6,510 bases of DNA, from assembly GCA_030627725.1 (NCBI GenBank), contig DAOVSZ010000157.1, positions 1 through 6,510 of the forward strand. The letters run 5' to 3'. A model generated the notes under the pieces. The model was not told the DNA's origin, made no database searches, and saw nothing but the letters and a program-made list of their open reading frames with translations. The position numbers were made by a program, and so were the translations under genes. The DNA comes from Desulfobulbaceae bacterium (GTDB lineage Bacteria; Desulfobacterota; Desulfobulbia; Desulfobulbales; DAOVSZ01). Below, in pieces: positions 5,582 through 6,510 of the stretch. Each line of letters opens with the position of its first letter. Positions within the stretch are counted from its first letter, which is position 1.

Positions 5582-6510
5582 ATGTCACAATTAAAAACAA
5601 TCGCATCTATCACGTCACAGGTCTTTCTGCTTGTTGTTTTTCTTGCCGGCTGCAATCAACCGCTTCATCTTGAACCGGACCCGTTTTTTGATGAGTGGAA
5701 AGCCAAATCGGTAAAATCAAAGCCGTATCTGCCGGCCCGGAAAAAGCTGGAGCAAGTCGAGACGGTACGGGCCGGGAAAAAAGAGACCGTACAAGAGACA
5801 GATAAAGAATCCGTTCCAACCATCGATGCCATCAAAGCCTCGCTGCCGACCCAGCCGGTCACTATCCGTTTTATCGACCAGGAAGTAACGTCAGCGCTAC
5901 GTGCGCTCGGACGTCTCGGCAAACTCAATATCATTATAAATCCAAGTGTCAAAGGCACAATCAACGCCCATATCTCAGAGACCCCCTGGAACGTGGTCTT
6001 TATGGGAATCATTGACACCTACAGCCTTATCCTGGAAAAAGAGGACAACCTCCTGCGGGTAATAACCCTTGAAGATATGAAACTCCAGGTGCAAAAGAAA
6101 ACCCTTCAATTGGAGGGAGAGCAGGTCGCCCCTCTGATAACAAGGGTTGTCAAAATCGAGTATTCGAATCCGGGCGCAACCGGAAGCGAAGGTGACCAGA
6201 TTGCGGGGATCGCCAAATCAATAGAACCATCTCTGACCCGTGACAAGGAAGGCAAACCCAGGGGGTCGGTCACCGTAGACACCCATTCGCGCTCCCTTAT
6301 AATCCGCGAGATAGAAGAAAACATGCAGACCATGCTCGACCTGATCCATGAACTTGACAGACCAACCCCGCAGATCCTGATCGAGGCGCATATCGTGGAG
6401 ACAACACAGGATACGGCGCGAGAATTGGGCGTGCAGTGGGGCGGACTCATGGCCATCAACAATGACAGAACACAATACATTACACCAGGCGGCATCAACG
6501 GTGAGATAGA
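5582..6510 (+). CDS. pilQ: Secretin lipoprotein, PilQ-like (3' end outside window)
   Basis: Secretins form the multimeric outer-membrane gate for pili, DNA or secreted proteins. The 309 visible residues begin with a lipoprotein signal: a hydrophobic stretch (14-23) and lipobox LAGC, with Cys24 predicted to be lipidated and Asn at +2, not the Asp that retains lipoproteins in the inner membrane. A charged linker (25-90) leads to an N0/STN domain (93-163) with VTIRFIDQEVTSALRALGRL, NIIINPSVKGTINAHISETPW and LRVITLEDM, the typical PilQ pattern. A N1 domain (about 186-260) ends with TVDTHSRSLIIRE and the DLIHELDRPTPQILIEA transition into the secretin core, of which VETTQDTARELGVQWG is seen. AMIN domains found before STN in many PilQ proteins are absent. 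The C-terminal beta-barrel lies beyond the window. MshL, BfpB-type and GspD secretins share this fold; PilQ is preferred from the STN motif style and gene order. Confidence 0.92.
   Translation, partial: MSQLKTIASITSQVFLLVVFLAGCNQPLHLEPDPFFDEWKAKSVKSKPYLPARKKLEQVETVRAGKKETVQETDKESVPTIDAIKASLPTQPVTIRFIDQEVTSALRALGRLGKLNIIINPSVKGTINAHISETPWNVVFMGIIDTYSLILEKEDNLLRVITLEDMKLQVQKKTLQLEGEQVAPLITRVVKIEYSNPGATGSEGDQIAGIAKSIEPSLTRDKEGKPRGSVTVDTHSRSLIIREIEENMQTMLDLIHELDRPTPQILIEAHIVETTQDTARELGVQWGGLMAINNDRTQYITPGGINGEI

Noticed and set aside
1..6510. CRISPR arrays, insertion sequences, att sites or other mobile-element marks
   Set aside because: No spaced repeats, terminal inverted repeats, transposase or integrase motifs were seen; the region looks like stable chromosomal housekeeping and pilus genes.

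Overview
This window comes from a diderm (Gram-negative) bacterium. It encodes an outer-membrane secretin with a lipoprotein signal peptide, together with the inner-membrane proteins that align a type IV pilus (T4P) machine. Moderate base composition and the style of the pilus genes would fit a deltaproteobacterium (Desulfobacterota), but that placement is a guess; no rRNA or taxon-specific marker is present. All genes lie on the + strand and the window is almost fully coding. The two gaps of about 100 bases hold a hairpin (1195-1292) and a promoter/operator-like region (2217-2317).

Housekeeping part (1-2216). The window opens inside a transketolase gene and shows its last 397 codons: the pyrimidine-binding domain with the catalytic Glu and active-site His, then the C-terminal domain. 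After a 98-bp gap with an 11-bp inverted repeat comes a complete tRNA-dihydrouridine synthase of the DusB/NifR3 type. These two genes have no obvious functional link to the rest.

Pilus/secretion part (2318-6510). After a TATAAT box and a perfect 14-bp palindrome lies a tight run of four genes in the order PilM+N, PilO, PilP, PilQ, with gaps of 0, 17 and 13 bp. This is the classic pilMNOPQ alignment-complex order, with three departures. (i) PilM and PilN are fused in one 736-residue polypeptide whose nucleotide-binding motifs look eroded, giving a GspL-like architecture. The fusion also carries a ~150-residue, mostly disordered N-terminal extension. (ii) The PilP-like protein has a plain N-terminal membrane anchor, like GspC, instead of the usual lipobox. 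(iii) The secretin is itself a predicted lipoprotein and lacks the N-terminal AMIN domains of typical PilQ. The locus therefore looks like a hybrid between a T4P and a type II secretion (T2SS) or MSHA-type platform. Its motor, prepilin and platform genes are not in view, so pilus, competence and secretion roles cannot be separated here.

Expected assembly: PilMN and PilO form an inner-membrane coiled-coil and ferredoxin-like scaffold. The PilP HR domain bridges the periplasm to the N0 domain of the secretin, which forms the outer-membrane gate.
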